A DNA stretch of 64,000 bases from Amaranthus tricolor (lineage: Eukaryota; Streptophyta; Magnoliopsida; Caryophyllales; Amaranthaceae): NCBI RefSeq assembly GCF_026212465.1, contig NC_080051.1, positions 21,111,582 to 21,175,581 of the forward strand, in the 5' to 3' direction. This document shows, piece by piece, positions 21,002-33,700 of the stretch; positions within the stretch are counted from its first letter, which is position 1; every line of letters starts with the position of its first letter. The notes under the pieces were generated by a model. That model worked only from the letters and a program-made list of their open reading frames with translations, did no database searches and was not told the DNA's origin. The position numbers and the translations under genes are program-made.

Positions 21002-22230
21002 TTGGTTATAGAGGTGTTTTTTTTGGAAGACATTTAATAATTCATTGATAAAAATGTCACACTACATATATGACAGAGTAACAATTGATCAAATATATAA
21101 CAATTTTAATCAAACAAGATTCTACATAGAAAATGTCACGATCATTATAAAGAAGATCTAACAACGAAACCTTCCCTCTATCACATCGCTGTTTGATATA
21201 GTATAACTTCTGAGAGGGCCTTTAGATTTGGTGTGACTATGAAATAAAGATAAGCTTGATACCATTGACTGTATTCAGGGCCGTCTCGTATATTTTTGGA
21301 CCCCTAGGCGACATTTAAAAAGGGCCCTCACAAATAGATACCTTAATTTTGACAATTTTGACTTAACAATTTGCATAATTTTTTTTTTCATCTGTCATTA
21401 TCATCATTTACCTAATGTTTCCAATGCTTGTAATCCGGGGAGGACGAGATGAAAACATGTCAACCTTTATCCAAAAAAAAAACACCGTGGTCGATATTTG
21501 TATAAAAATTAATAAATTCTTATTATATTCATTTATTTAGATTTAATATTCGTTTTAGTTTTAAAATTTTGACCACAAAAGTCTACATATTAACAACTAA
21601 ATAACATTGATAAAGTATATTATAATTATTTTAAATAAATTAAATATAAATATTGAAATTAGAGGTCCTAAGAAGCTAATACTCTCTTCGTTCATACTTT
21701 AAACATTCTATTTAAATGAAAATGATACTCACATGAATAAATAATGGAAGATTGTAATGAAACAAAGGGAATAATAACCGTCCTAACTTACTATTTTAAT
21801 ATCAACAATATAAAAAAAATTGGAAGTTCAAAACTAAAAATATGTAAAAATATTAGTAGAATAAAATGAATTTGAAAGCAAAATTCCTAGTAAATGTGTA
21901 TGTGTATCAATAAAGTCTTAGCCTCTTAGAGCTAACTAACGTACATCCCCTACAATCTAAAACAATAAAAATTTGCGACAAAAATATCACTCGAAGGCTC
22001 TCTTAGGATTCGAAACCGTGCCCGTAATTTAACTACATTACAATATTAATTCCAATATGAGGCCCCCTAATGTCATTGGGCTCGGTGCTGAAGCCCAGCT
22101 TGCACAGAATTTTTGGAATTATTGAGCGAAAAAATAAAAAAAAGTAATTAAATAAGGGAAATTTTAAACAAATCCCTAAAGTAAGCGTCCAAAAGTTAGT
22201 AAATGCGAACAGCTATAAAAGACAAAAGAG

Positions 22231-22302
22231 TTGTTCGCAGTTAGTAACTGCGAACAGACATTTTGTCTTTTATAGCTGTTCGCAGTTAGTAACTGCGAAC
22301 GC
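22231..22302. repeat. Palindrome pair, left half of the MULE
   Basis: Two copies of the palindrome (half-sites TGTTCGCAG / CTGCGAACA, centre TTAGTAA) at 22231-22257 and 22276-22300. They are separated by CATTTTGTCTTTTATAG, the inverse of AAAAGACAAAA just upstream. A lone half-site TGCGAACAGC lies at 22204-22213. The second copy loses its last bases where the central segment begins. Confidence 0.85.
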
Positions 22303-22317
22303 CTCTTTCTATCGTAG

Positions 22318-22400
22318 GAGGCGAAGGAGACCAACTCAGTTGGATAGGGTAGATGAGGGTTCGTGAGCGTTAACGATTACCTTTTGTGTATTTGGATCGA
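22318..22400 (+). other. tRNA-like promoter motifs, uncertain
   Basis: In the centre of the MULE, CCAACTCAGTTGG (22330-22342) resembles a pol III A box and GGGTTCGTGAGC (22357-22368) resembles a B box at tRNA-like spacing. This could be the head of a SINE inserted into the MULE. No tail or target duplication could be defined. Confidence 0.2.
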
Positions 22401-22651
22401 CTATGTACATATATATATATATATTTTTTTTAATTGATTTGTATATTTCAAACATTTGTATATATTTTGTTGTATTTACATGTTTAATTACTTTATCATA
22501 GCCCCCAAATTTTAACTTATGAATGATCGGAGTTTTGGCGATGAATCATGCCGCCTTAAAGATACATCGACTTGTAATTACCTATTTTAATGTCTCTAGT
22601 GCAATTACAACAAACAACAACTCAAAAATAAAGGGAAAAAAAATTAATTAG

Positions 22652-22768
22652 CTGTTCGCAGTTAGTAACTGCGAACAGATATAAAAGACAAAATATCTGT
22701 TCGCAGTTACTAACTGCGAACAGCTCTTTTGTCTTTTATATCTGTTCGCAGTTAGTAACTGCGAACAG
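22652..22768. repeat. Palindrome triplet, right half of the MULE
   Basis: Three 27-bp palindromes at 22652-22678, 22697-22723 and 22742-22768, with half-sites CTGTTCGCAG and CTGCGAACAG around a 7-base centre TTAGTAA or TTACTAA. They are spaced 45 bases start to start. The linkers ATATAAAAGACAAAATAT and CTCTTTTGTCTTTTATAT are inverse to each other, so the whole block can fold as one long hairpin of hairpins. Confidence 0.88.
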
Positions 22769-23217
22769 ATCCAAAGCACAGCTTTGGGGTTTGGACGCTT
22801 ACTTTTGGTAAAAGTTTAAAATATCGCTTATTTGATTAATTTTTTTATTTTTTCGCTCAACTTTTTCAAATTTTCGCTTGCACAGGGCTATACACGGGCC
22901 TGACTGTATTAACAGAATTGACACATGTGATGACGTTATATATCTTTTTTTTATTAAATTGATAAACAAGACTCCAAACTCTCACTATGAGAGACTTTAT
23001 AATATAGAATAATTCTATAATATAGAAAGAATGGATTTTATTTGTTACTAAAAACAAAAAAAAAAGCAAAAATAAAAAAATTATGGGCTTACGATCAACA
23101 ATAAGGTTGATAGTAGCCCTAAAGTTAACAATCAAGACTAGGGCTTTTTGAGAGAAAAAAAGGAGAAGATAGAAGAAGCTAGTTTTTTTTTTTTGCAAAA
23201 GTTAGTTATAGAAGTGT

Positions 23218-23587
23218 TTGATCAAGATTAATTGTTAGTCGTTTATAGCTTTTTGGTTTGACATTAAAATTGATTACCAAATGCTTTTTTAATGTTTGAA
23301 CTATCAAAAAATACTCCCTTCAATACAATTAATTGTCCTATTTTCTTTTTTTACGTTTATCAATGTATTAATTTGATCATAAATATCTAGATACTGGAGA
23401 ATGTTTGTTAGTATATAATCACACACATTAATATAAACTAAATGAACACTATAGCTGTTATATTAATATTATACTCTTACTTTATGTGAGTACTAAAGTA
23501 GCGAATTGTTATTCTCTTATTATGAAATGTTAATATTATGTTCTATTGATAAATTAATTTTTTGGAAAAAAAATTATACAACTTTTT

Positions 23588-23657
<70 letters not shown>

Positions 23658-24477
23658 TTGTTTAACCCATTAGTACTTGGGTCAACTATAGTACTACAAA
23701 ATTATTACAACCCTTAATATAGATTAATATCTGGTTTATTCATATACAATATCTCTAAATTTAAGTCTGTTAAATTTTTACTTATATACTCCCTTAAATT
23801 CAATTTATTTTGTCTCATTTTTTTCACTATTTATCAATTACTTATATTTTTATTTTATATAAATTACTTATATTTTTATTTTATTCTTAATTTATAAGTT
23901 AAATATAGCAATTAAAATCTTGTCTACTTTCATTTCAATTCAAATAGGAGTATTATAAATATTAATTGTTTATATTTTTTTATTATGTTAAATTAGAGAT
24001 ATTCAGGTAGTGTGTTGGAATGTGTGCAAAATGAAATAGATTAACTAATTAAATTGAATTGTAGAGAGTGTTTCCTACAAAATTAGGATAACAACTTTGA
24101 AAAGTATTTTATCTCAATATTAATAATTAATCTAGAGTCATATTTCCTCCATTTCATATTAGTTGTAATATTGGTAAAAATGGCACTATTTATTTATCAT
24201 TCTTAGTTTGTGATTAGTTTTTAATCTATAAGTTAAAATATAGTCAACTGAGATCCTGTTTAATTTGTCTCATTGCAAATATTATTAATATTAAATTTTT
24301 ATATTTTTTATTATATATGCTTTATCTATATATAAACAAGCACACGTTGTTATATTCGATGCAATCCCATTCTTGATTTCAAAGAATGTGCATAAATTTT
24401 AGTGTATAAAGTGATTTTGAAGTACTAAATTAAGATAGCTTGAGATTAGAGTCTTAGAGATATAGAATTTTATAAAT
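23218..24477. other. Gene-free AT-rich stretch with microsatellite and MITE remnants
   Basis: A TA dinucleotide microsatellite spans about 23588-23657. Degenerate Stowaway-type copies lie at 23788-23960 and 24147-24340, recognised by the shared interior (CACTATTTATYAAT, TTAATTTATAAGTTAAATAT, TTTGTCTCATTGCAAATATT). No gene was seen. Confidence 0.5.
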
Positions 24478-24732
24478 GGGAAATTGCAAAAAACTACTCT
24501 AATAAAAATACTTTTTGTCAATAATTAATTGATAAAGAAAATTTTGACAAAAATCACCAAATGAAAAAGTTTGTTGTTGGTAAATAAATTTAATTGCCAA
24601 ATGATGAAAACCTTTATTGGTAGTCTTTTACAAAGAACATTTTACATTAAGGAGTTTTTGACAAAAAATATTATTAGATAGTTTTTTTGACAAAAAAAGT
24701 TTTTCTTTGATAGTTTTTGACAATTTTTCTAA
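24478..24732. mobile_element. Short inverted-repeat element
   Basis: The left end GGGAAATTGCAAAAAACTA and the reverse complement of the right end AGAAAAATTGTCAAAAACTA form imperfect inverted repeats around a stretch rich in TTTTTGACAAAA motifs. No convincing target duplication was found, so the superfamily is unassigned. Confidence 0.4.
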
Positions 24733-26742
24733 GAAAAAGTCTTTCTATTTTTATTACACATTAAAAAAATATGCATCAACTTTATACTTAGTAGTAGTTA
24801 GTATGGATTAGTGAAGGGTGAAGAGTAAAAAGTAAAATTACTGAGAATAGTGAAGAGTGAAAAGTAAACCTAGTGAGAATAGTGAAGACTATAGATTAGT
24901 AAAGTGCATTATCTTTCCAATTATAAATCTATACATTTGAAAAAACAAATAGTTTATAATAAAACATGCTATTTAATTTAGTTGATTTAAAAAAAGGAAG
25001 AGGTGTTATAGTAGTTGGTATGGTCGGTATTGTTTATTATTTAGAATTAAAACTATTCCTACCATTTCATTTTTTTTAATTTACTTTTTCCAGTATTTTA
25101 AAGCATATTTTGAGCATCAATATCTCTTAGTAAGCATTATAAAAAATTGTAAAAACTGTATATTAAAATTCTTTGCATCAAGACGAATCTAACAAGATCT
25201 CACATGAATATTTTTTCTCTTCGTTATATACTTCATGAATTAATATTAAATTTTTCTCTCCTAAAGTGGAAAAACATAAAATGGACAAAAAAAAAATTGG
25301 AGAGAGTATGTCATTGAGATTTTTTGTGAATTAATTATGATATATGTAAAGTTATTTTCAATTTCCTTTTGATATCTTTAGGGTTGATTCATCTATCTAT
25401 TACAATTATAATTATAATTCATAATAAATTATATTTACTATTAAAAGAACTGTAATATATCAAATGGTAGTTTTTTTAGAATTTTATCAAATATCATAAT
25501 TTTACAAGATATCTTTGATTACATGGCAATAATAGTCCATCGAAGTACATCTAGCTGATATAATATTGTTGTGTTAAAAATTATTATTTGCAATACCTTT
25601 TTTTTTTTTTGAGATGCAATATACCTTATTTCAATTCATTGAAATTATTTGTTAGGTATAAATTTGTTATGTTCAATAAAAATAAGTTTTTTTAAGCATA
25701 TAAAGAAGTTAATTCAATATTAATAACTTTAAATATTGAAAAGTGAAGTATCTTGAATTATATTGCTAGCAGAAATTATTTGAAAATATTTATATGTGAC
25801 GATAATAATAAGACATTCATAAAGAACGGTAACATTGTGTATAAATAGGTTTTTCTTACTCTAACATATTAGTTTTCTTTTCACTTTGAGTTGTTAATGT
25901 ATTTTTTGCTTGATTTGTTTATTTAGGGTTCGTTGGTTATTGCTTTTTGTTTTTAATATTTTTGTAAATTTATAAAATAGATTATCAGATAAAGTAATAT
26001 ATATTCACTTTTAGTTATAAGTTTTTAGAATCATCACGATTTATAATTTTGAGTAACTTTTAATTATTATAGAACATTCATCACATAATTTTAAATTTTA
26101 AAAACTAGAAAAAGAAAACTATAATGATACTGAACGTACCCTAAGTAATATAACTTGTTTATTAACAAGCATATTTTTTTATTATTTTTTTATCTCATTA
26201 ACATGAACACATTAAAATATTATCTAGTTGCTAAATATTTAAATTATTTTTATATAAATGAACAAATAATTAAGAATCCGTGCATGGAGGCCTTTTATTT
26301 ATATAGATTTAGATGATAAAATGCATGGCCAACATTATACATATTGCATTAATAATCTAAGATGATTATTCTGTAGTTATGTTTCACATTATTTTTTTTT
26401 TAAATACATCAATATTTATTATGCTTTTAATCTATCGTCTGCCATCAAGACTTTTACATTATAGTTGTTGATGTGTTCCTCGTATCATTTTAATTAATTT
26501 TTTTTGACTTTTGTACTAACATCTAATTACACAATAGTTTGTGTACATGTTTAACATTTCGATTGCACAACCCCCACAAAATCGTGAGCTTCAACATCAA
26601 GCTACGTAGTATATATGTTAAGTGTTTAAAGATACAAAGTTGTTAGAAAAATATCTAGATCTTTAAAATTGCACTAGACCTTAAAAAAATTTGTCAATTT
26701 TTATTCCGCTTCTCCATCAAAATATAAATTATGTTAAAAAAA
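24733..26742. other. Gene-free AT-rich stretch
   Basis: A short minisatellite of about three units (AGAATAGTGAAGA core) lies at about 24805-24905. A degenerate Stowaway-type copy lies at about 25060-25310 and ends in GAGAGAGTA. Nothing else was recognised. Confidence 0.4.
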
Positions 26743-27433
26743 AAACTTTCTCCGTTCCAATTTAAATTGCAACGTTTGCTTTTTTCACGCAGTCCAATGT
26801 ACTAATTCAATCCTTAATATCTCTAATTATGAATAATAAAAATTATAAAAATTTGATATTAATAATCTTCGCAATGAAACGAATAAAACAAGATCAACCT
26901 ATAGATTAAAAATTAATCACAAAAAATTTAAGGATCTAGGGATGATGGGTCCTGACTCAAAAAGGCTTATTGTTAATAATCTTTAAAATGGCATCCGCCA
27001 ACTTTTGTTGTCTATTATATGTCTACTTCTATTTATAAAAAAGCTTCTTTAGTATTTTAAAAACTACTCTCTTCGTCTCTTAATGTCTGTTTATGAAAAA
27101 ATTTGAAATATGAAATTTTATGTTGTATTGAGAATTTTTAATTATAAAATTATATATTTAATTAATCATGGATCTATAATTTTTTTTCATCCACCTTTTT
27201 CAAACAAGGGTTTATTTTTTAAGCCTCAAATTGGGTCTTGAAATGAAAATAAGAGTATGATCTTTAGAAATATTAAGCAATTAGAGACGTTTAATGATGA
27301 TAATAGAAATAGCAAGATAATAACAATGGTAGGAAATTAAAGAAAGAGGGTAATAACAAATTAAGAGTGATGAATGAATATTATTATTTTTGTCAATATT
27401 GCAATTAATTTGGACGGATGAAGCAGGAGTAAT
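26743..27433. mobile_element. Stowaway-type MITE interrupted by another repeat
   Basis: The left end CTTTCTCCGTTCCAATTTAAATTG and the right end (reverse complement ACTCCTGCTTCATCCGTCCAAATTAATTG) are those of one MITE. The left part runs to ATTAATCACAAA at ~26924, and its expected continuation ACAAATTAAGAGTGATGAAT appears only at ~27356. The ~430 bases between are an insertion that includes the 315-bp repeat described separately. The duplicated ACAAA at the junctions may be its target duplication. Confidence 0.5.
26925..27238 (+). repeat. 315-bp direct repeat, copy 1
   Basis: Matches 34975-35290 along its length with scattered differences. Shared landmarks include TTTAAGGATCTAGGGATGA, AAAATGGCATCCGCCAACTT, TATTATATGTCTACTTCYAT, CATGGATCTATAATTTTTT and GGGTTTATTTTTTAAGCCTC. 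This copy lies ~560 bp upstream of the RHD3 start; the other lies in RHD3 intron 19, in the same orientation. Confidence 0.85.
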
Positions 27434-27799
27434 TAAAGTTTATACGATCATTAGATCGATTAATTGTAATTTAAATTGTAATTACAAAAATAAATATAAT
27501 AAATAAAGTTTAAATATAGCACATAAATCTACTTCTATCTAGTATTCCGTAGTTAATTTTTAAACCAAGATTTGATTTGATTCCGAGAAATAACAAGAAA
27601 TATAATTATTAGATTCTACAAATTCCACAAATTCCTCCGTCTTTTACAGAGATTGTCATCTTCCTTCCCCTTACTGTTTCTCGGTCTATATTTTGTCTAT
27701 ATTTTTTCCACTTTTTTCAAAATTAATCTTCAAATTCGATCTTTGTAGATAAAACCCGTGCAATCAGATCCGAAACTCGTATACAAGCAATTTGGCTTT

Positions 27800-30700
27800 A
27801 TGGGTATTTCTTCGATTTTATATGATATTTATTTTGATCTTTATTGAAGTATATTATTAATTAAGTTTTCCGTTTTGTTCATTTGCTATTTCTTCGGTTA
27901 TGTTGGATTTTAGGGTTAATTTAATTCTATGTTAAGTTGTTTTTTTTGTTTATTTTAATGTTGGCTTTCATTGATGAAGCCGTTTCTAATGTTTGATTTT
28001 GGAGTTGGATGATATATATGTTTAATCAATGTGATTTAGGGTGTTTGAGATTTAAATTTTGGTCTTATCTTTATAAAATTGGGGAAAACCTTAGTTTGAT
28101 TTTTTTCGTATTGAGTAATTTGGATCTTGAGATGAAGAGGGTTTAAGTTAAATATTGGGGAAAATATCAAGACTCCACTTTTATTAAGTCGGTTTTTTAT
28201 TACCTTAGTTTTTGATTGTTGGAAGCAATATTGGGGTTGAATAAAGTTGTGGATCATGCTTTTTTTGGGGGTTTTTATTCTGCTTTAATGGATGAGTTTG
28301 GGAATTAATGGAAGCAAGCTGAAGCCAGACACTGCATACTAATGTAACACTCATACTGCTTATGATGGTTGGTGCTTTCTTGATGCTTTCTTAATTAATT
28401 CAAATGGGGACATAGAAAAAGAGAAAGTTATATGTTTTTGATGGTATTTTGCTGTTTATTAAATCGAGCTTGTATATTATCTACTTCTATGTATAGTTCA
28501 AATGAGGTCATAGAAAGTAGAAAGTGTGGACACTGTGTTGTGGTAAAATTGAGTTTGTGCTGATGATTGCCTTAAATGGCATTATTATGGATGGAGAAAA
28601 GAAGCAATGGAAATTTATTTTCCTCTATGTACCAAAAATGTGTGCAAATTATTTTGATACCTGTGTATGTTGATATCTAAGCGTTTTTCGGATTGCTGGG
28701 CGTCATTAAGATTGTGTTCATCTCTTTCAGATAATAATGCTGGATGTTGTTCTACTCAACTGATCGATGGAGATGGTATCTTCAATGTTTCTGGGCTCGA
28801 AGGTTTTATGAAAGAAGTGAAATTGGCAGAATGTGGACTTTCATACGCCGTAGTCTCTATCATGGGTCCACAAAGCAGTGGTATGTAATTTTATTTTTCT
28901 AAGCTTATGAGTAAATGAGAAGACATCAAATTGGGAAGGATTTTATTGCTTTGTAACCTTTTGTGCGGATTGATTGTTGGAAATTGGAGTTTGATTTGTG
29001 TGTTATGTTTTGAAGCATCGTTTTCTGAAGTCTTAAACCTGTGCTATCATGAAACTTTATCTTTTACACTTCTCCCGTTGAGTAGCACTTTTTACAAATT
29101 TATTGTAATTATTTATTTTTAAAAAAATTATGTTTTCTCTGAATAATGGTGGTAAATGACCAATGTTGCAACTTTATGACTTAGTGCCCATTTGCTCAAC
29201 TTGTTCATTGCTATTACAGGAAAAAGTACACTATTAAATCATCTGTTTGGAACAAACTTCAGGGAGATGGATGCATTTAAAGGAAGGTAATTGGATATTT
29301 TTCTTTCCATAGTGTATCTGTTGCTAATGAGAAAGTAGTCAATATGATGGAATACTATTCTCTAGGTCTCAAACAACAAAAGGGATTTGGCTAGCAAACT
29401 GTGTCGGCATTGAGCCCTGCTCTCTAGTTATGGATTTGGAGGGTACTGATGGTAGAGAAAGAGGAGAGGTGATTGCCATTTTTCATAATCTTGAGTTGTG
29501 GATTAATTTTCCCACTTCCATTGATTTTTTGATAGAACCTATGTATTAGTAGGCTTATGCTCAACTTCTGCTGTCGTGTCTTTTAGGATGATACCGCTTT
29601 TGAGAAACAAAGTGCTCTCTTTGCCCTTGCTGTTTCCGATATAGTACTTATAAACATGTAAGTGGTGATACTACTTGTTTTGCCTTCCTCATTTCTCTGA
29701 CATTATTTTAGAAAGCTCTTATATGTGAGACTGCTCTGTTATTGTTGTAGGTGGTGCCATGACATTGGCCGTGAGCAGGCTGCAAATAAACCTCTTCTGA
29801 AGACTGTATTTCAAGTACATCACAGTTTCTTTGACCTATTTCATTTTTTTCTATTTAATAGCATATTTGGCTAAACTTGCAGCTAGATTGTTATTTGTTT
29901 GTTTGATGGTTAAGATTGTAACGCTGTAATAAAAATATTTATTTGTTGTTTATTTACAGGTTATGATGCGGTTGTTTAGCCCTCGTAAAACAACTCTGAT
30001 GTTTGTGATACGTGATAAAACAAGGGTCGGTATTATCTTTTATTTTTTATAAGGTCTTGGCAATTTCAAAGCCTGACCATCATCTCTTTTTTGATTTTTG
30101 TATCAGACACCCCTTGAAAACCTAGAACCAGTTCTACGTGAGGATATTCAAAAGGTGAGTACTTGGCACTTCATAATCTCATGACCAACTATGGATTTTA
30201 TATTATCTAATAAAAGTTTTTTCCTGCTAGATATGGGATTCTGTCCCTAAGCCACAAGCTCATAGAGAGACTCCCTTGAGTGAATTTTTCAATGTAAGCT
30301 ATTCTTGTAGATGTTTGTGGTGCCATTTTTTTTTTTGAGTTTTGAAGAATGACTAATGATAATGCTTTGTGCATCTACTGTGAATTTTTCCAGGTTGAGG
30401 TTGTTGCTCTTTCTAGTTATGAAGAGAAGGAAGAGCAATTTAGAGAACAGGTACACCCCTTGGTTGAGTGTTTTAACTTTTAACTGATGTTTTTTTCATT
30501 GCAAAATGTGATGATTGTTTCTGTTGCATAACTAAACTCATCGGCTGGTGGTAGTTTACTGAGACGAGCTGGGTGGGGGTGGGGTGGGGGGGGGGGGGGG
30601 GGGGGGGGGACCAGAATTTCACTATTCTAATTTTTCTGATTTGATATTTTGGACTATTCTATTAAGTTCGTCTGAATTATTTGTTTCAAGAAGTTAAGAA

Positions 30701-33700
30701 ATGTTCCGAACTACTGCTATGTGTTTGCTTATGTTAATCAATGACTAATGTGGATACTTTACTTCTCTTGACTTCTTGTAATGGGATGAAGGTTGCTAGT
30801 TTGAGACAACGGTTCAACCACTCTATTGCTCCTGGTGGTCTTGCTGGAGATCGCCGGGGAGTTGTGCCTGCTTCAGGGTTTTCTTTCAGTGCACAACAGA
30901 TATGGAAAGTTATTAAAGAGAACAGGGACCTTGACCTTCCTGCGCATAAAGTAATTTTCTGATCTACTGTCTTGGTACAAGTGATGTAATATGGTACCTT
31001 TGCTCATGATACAAGTTCATTTTAGGTTATGGTGGCAACTGTTCGTTGTGAAGAAATTGCCAATGAAAGATATAGTGACTTTACCCAAAATGAGGTACTA
31101 ATTTTCTGCTCTCTGATCTATGGTTATTCTTTCATTGATGATCTCAATTTTCTGGTGGCTCTTCTTACTAATGCTATTTGTATAATAAAATATACAGGAA
31201 TGGCTTCAGCTCGAGGAGGCCTCACAATCTGGCCCTGTTGCTGGGTTTGGGAAGAAGCTCAGTTCTATTCTTGAGAAGTGCTTTTTCCAGTGCGTTTTCA
31301 TTAAATTTCTTTTAACCTCATCTTTACTTAATTCATTCTCTGTATATGTACGACTGTATCTGCTTACATATACTTCCCTCTTTTCAGGTACGACTCAGAG
31401 GCTGTATATTTTGATGAGGGTGTCAGATCATCCAAGAGGAAACATCTTGAAGATAAATTACTGCAAGTATAGCCTTTAACTTTGTCTAAATTTACTCACA
31501 ATTCAAGCTCTTGGAGATTTTTTTGTGCACAAAATTTATGCCAAGTATTTGCCAAGGATTGTGTGCTTGCATTACCTTTGAAATAGTATTCTGTATTCCA
31601 TTGTGAAGTTGTGTTTCTGTAACTATTTAGTAATGAGAGTAAAACTAGCTGAGCATCTGGATCTTCCTTTATATTTTTTGCATTGTTAATCTTTTTATTC
31701 GTATAAAATCTAATTGGTCTCACAGCCAGTGTGAGTTTATTCTCTGTTTTAGATTGATTTGTTATTGATGCTTACTGGGTTTTCTTTTGCCACTGTCTTA
31801 TATTAGCTTGTTCAACCGGCTTTCCTTTCAATTTTGGGACATTTACGTTCTGGAACAGTACAGAAGTTTAAGGAAGCATTTGACAAAGCTTTAAATAGCG
31901 GGGAAGGATTTTCTGTTGCTTCCCAGAAATGCAAACAGACCTTCGTGAATCTTTTTGATCAAGGATGTGCAGGTAACCTTTTATTGGTCCGTGGACTTGC
32001 CAATATTCATGGTTTTTGTTTTTTCTATCTTTTTACATGATGTAAGGGGAAAGTCATAATGTTACATAAGTATGTTTAGAAGTTTGCCTTTTTGGATGTC
32101 AGTGAGGTTGTGTGAGCAGTAACCTGGTGATCCCAAGTTACCAAACGTATTTTATACTAAAATACATTTTTTGACCCTTTTCCCTTTACAGTTTATGCTA
32201 AAGATATGCTAATGTATGGTGAACAACTTATTTATATTTGAATCAGTTTACCTTTGCTATTGTGCGGGTATCTTTCTGGTGATTTCCCTTTAAGCTTATG
32301 ATAATATAATATGGTTGTATAGAGAAAAAACTATCAATATTTTGACCTACAGTTAGTGAATGTGGATATTCTCTTATCCCTTTGCATAGATGCTGTGATT
32401 GAACAAGCAAACTGGGATACATCTAAAACGAGGTCCAAGCTTATACGTGATTTAGATGAATATATTGCTTCAGTTCGTGATGCCAAATTGGCTGAACTTA
32501 CTTCTAGTTATGAGGTACGTATTTTTGCATAGCCTATTTTGGTTTTCCATCCTTCTCTTTCTATGTCTATCTGATACTGACTGCTGCCTCAAAAGCACTG
32601 GTATCTTTGCATATTTACGATTATTCAAATAACAAAGATGAAATTATTTACAGCATATTGATGACCATTGCTACTCTCATCTGCTCTGTATGTGAGGCTC
32701 CAATCTATATAACAACTAAAGTACAAGCCAATTATCAGAGCAATTGTTTCTATAACTGCAAAATCTCTCCTTGAATACTATTTAGCATAGGGATGACCAC
32801 TGCAGCTCTCATCATGTTTGTATGTTAGGCTTGAATCTATTATAGCGAAATTACAATTAGATATCTCAATCAATTGTTTTTAGGTCAATACGTGGTGGTC
32901 CCTTCATTGTGTATGTCCACATATTTTCTTTGTCTTGAGATTGTTGGCTTTTGGAATTCAGTGAATAAAGTTAGTCCTTGGAATAACCTATATGATTATC
33001 ATCTAGGAGACTAGGACAATACTGTAGGTCCTAAAATTTCATCAAACTTCCATCTCCTTTTAAATACAATTTGTTCTGATTTCTAACATTTTTCTTCTTA
33101 TTTGACTTATAGTGACCATCACAATGCCATAGTATTGGAATGGCAAAAGTAAACAAATTGTGGACATTTTTTTCCCCGCATTTCAATTTTCACTTTTGTC
33201 TATTAATCATGCTTAAATGGTGCAGGCAAAATTAAATGAGGCTCTTGTAGGGCCAGTTGAGGCACTTTTGGATGGTGCAAATGATGAGACCTGGCCATCA
33301 ATAAGAAAACTTCTTCGACGTGAGACCCAGTCAGCCGTTTCTGGGCTTGCTAATGATCTTTCTGGTTTTGACTTGGATGATGAAACCCGTCAAAAAATGC
33401 TAGGGAGGATAGAGAATTATGCAAGAGGTGTTGTTGAAGGAAAAGCCAAGGAAGAAGCTGGAAAGATTTTGATCCGGATGAAGGATAGGCAAGGACTAAA
33501 ATTTCAAATGAACATTTAACACATTTCAATTTCCCTGAGAGTACTAATTATGCAATTCTTTGCTTGTTTAGGTTTACAATTTTGTTTAGTCATGATGCCG
33601 ATTCTATGCCTCGGGTTTGGACTGGGAAGGAGGATATAAAGTCAATCACAAAAGTAGCTCGTTCTGGGGTATGATATTTTGGTGACTTATGTCATTTGCA

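Larger units (their letters stand above)
22107..22875. mobile_element. Non-autonomous MULE with palindrome arrays (769 bp)
   Basis: Flanked by a perfect 9-bp duplication GCTTGCACA (22098-22106 and 22876-22884). The terminal inverted repeats are about 90 bp: the left has TTGAGCGAAAAAATAAAAAA, AATAAG and AAGTAAGCGTCCAAA, and the right carries the reverse complement of each. Just inside lie five near-perfect 27-bp palindromes and their linkers. The right terminus is closely related to the end of the MULE at 2181, so both belong to one family and that transposase lineage may have mobilised this one (inference). The 340-bp centre has no coding potential. Confidence 0.88.
21276..22902. mobile_element. 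Non-autonomous hAT element containing a nested MULE
   Basis: Starts CAGGGCCGTCTCGTATA. The right end, reverse-complemented, starts CAGGCCCGTGTATAGCCC. The flanks are a perfect 8-bp duplication ACTGTATT (21268-21275 and 22903-22910). Excluding the nested MULE (22107-22875 plus one 9-bp duplication), its own length is ~850 bp. There is no transposase frame. Its insertion point is independently shown by the uninterrupted retroposon copy at 47332-47897. Confidence 0.85.
21018..23201 (-). mobile_element. Poly(A)-tailed retroposon, copy A, split by a hAT element
   Basis: Read on the minus strand. The element starts at about 23201, is interrupted by the hAT insertion 21276-22902, and ends at 21018 in a poly(A) tail (TTTTTTTT on the + strand at 21017-21024). 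It is flanked by ~16-bp target duplications with two differences (21002-21017 and 23202-23217, core TATAGARGTGT). Without the insertion it is ~550 bp and collinear along its whole length with 47332-47897. Poly(A) plus a long variable target duplication indicates target-primed reverse transcription, so it is a SINE or a deleted LINE derivative. No clear pol III A/B boxes were seen; a LINE-derived origin is more likely. Confidence 0.75.

Noticed and set aside
22866..23198. A 110-codon minus-strand frame as a gene
   Set aside because: It crosses the MULE, hAT and retroposon boundaries, so it is a chance frame.
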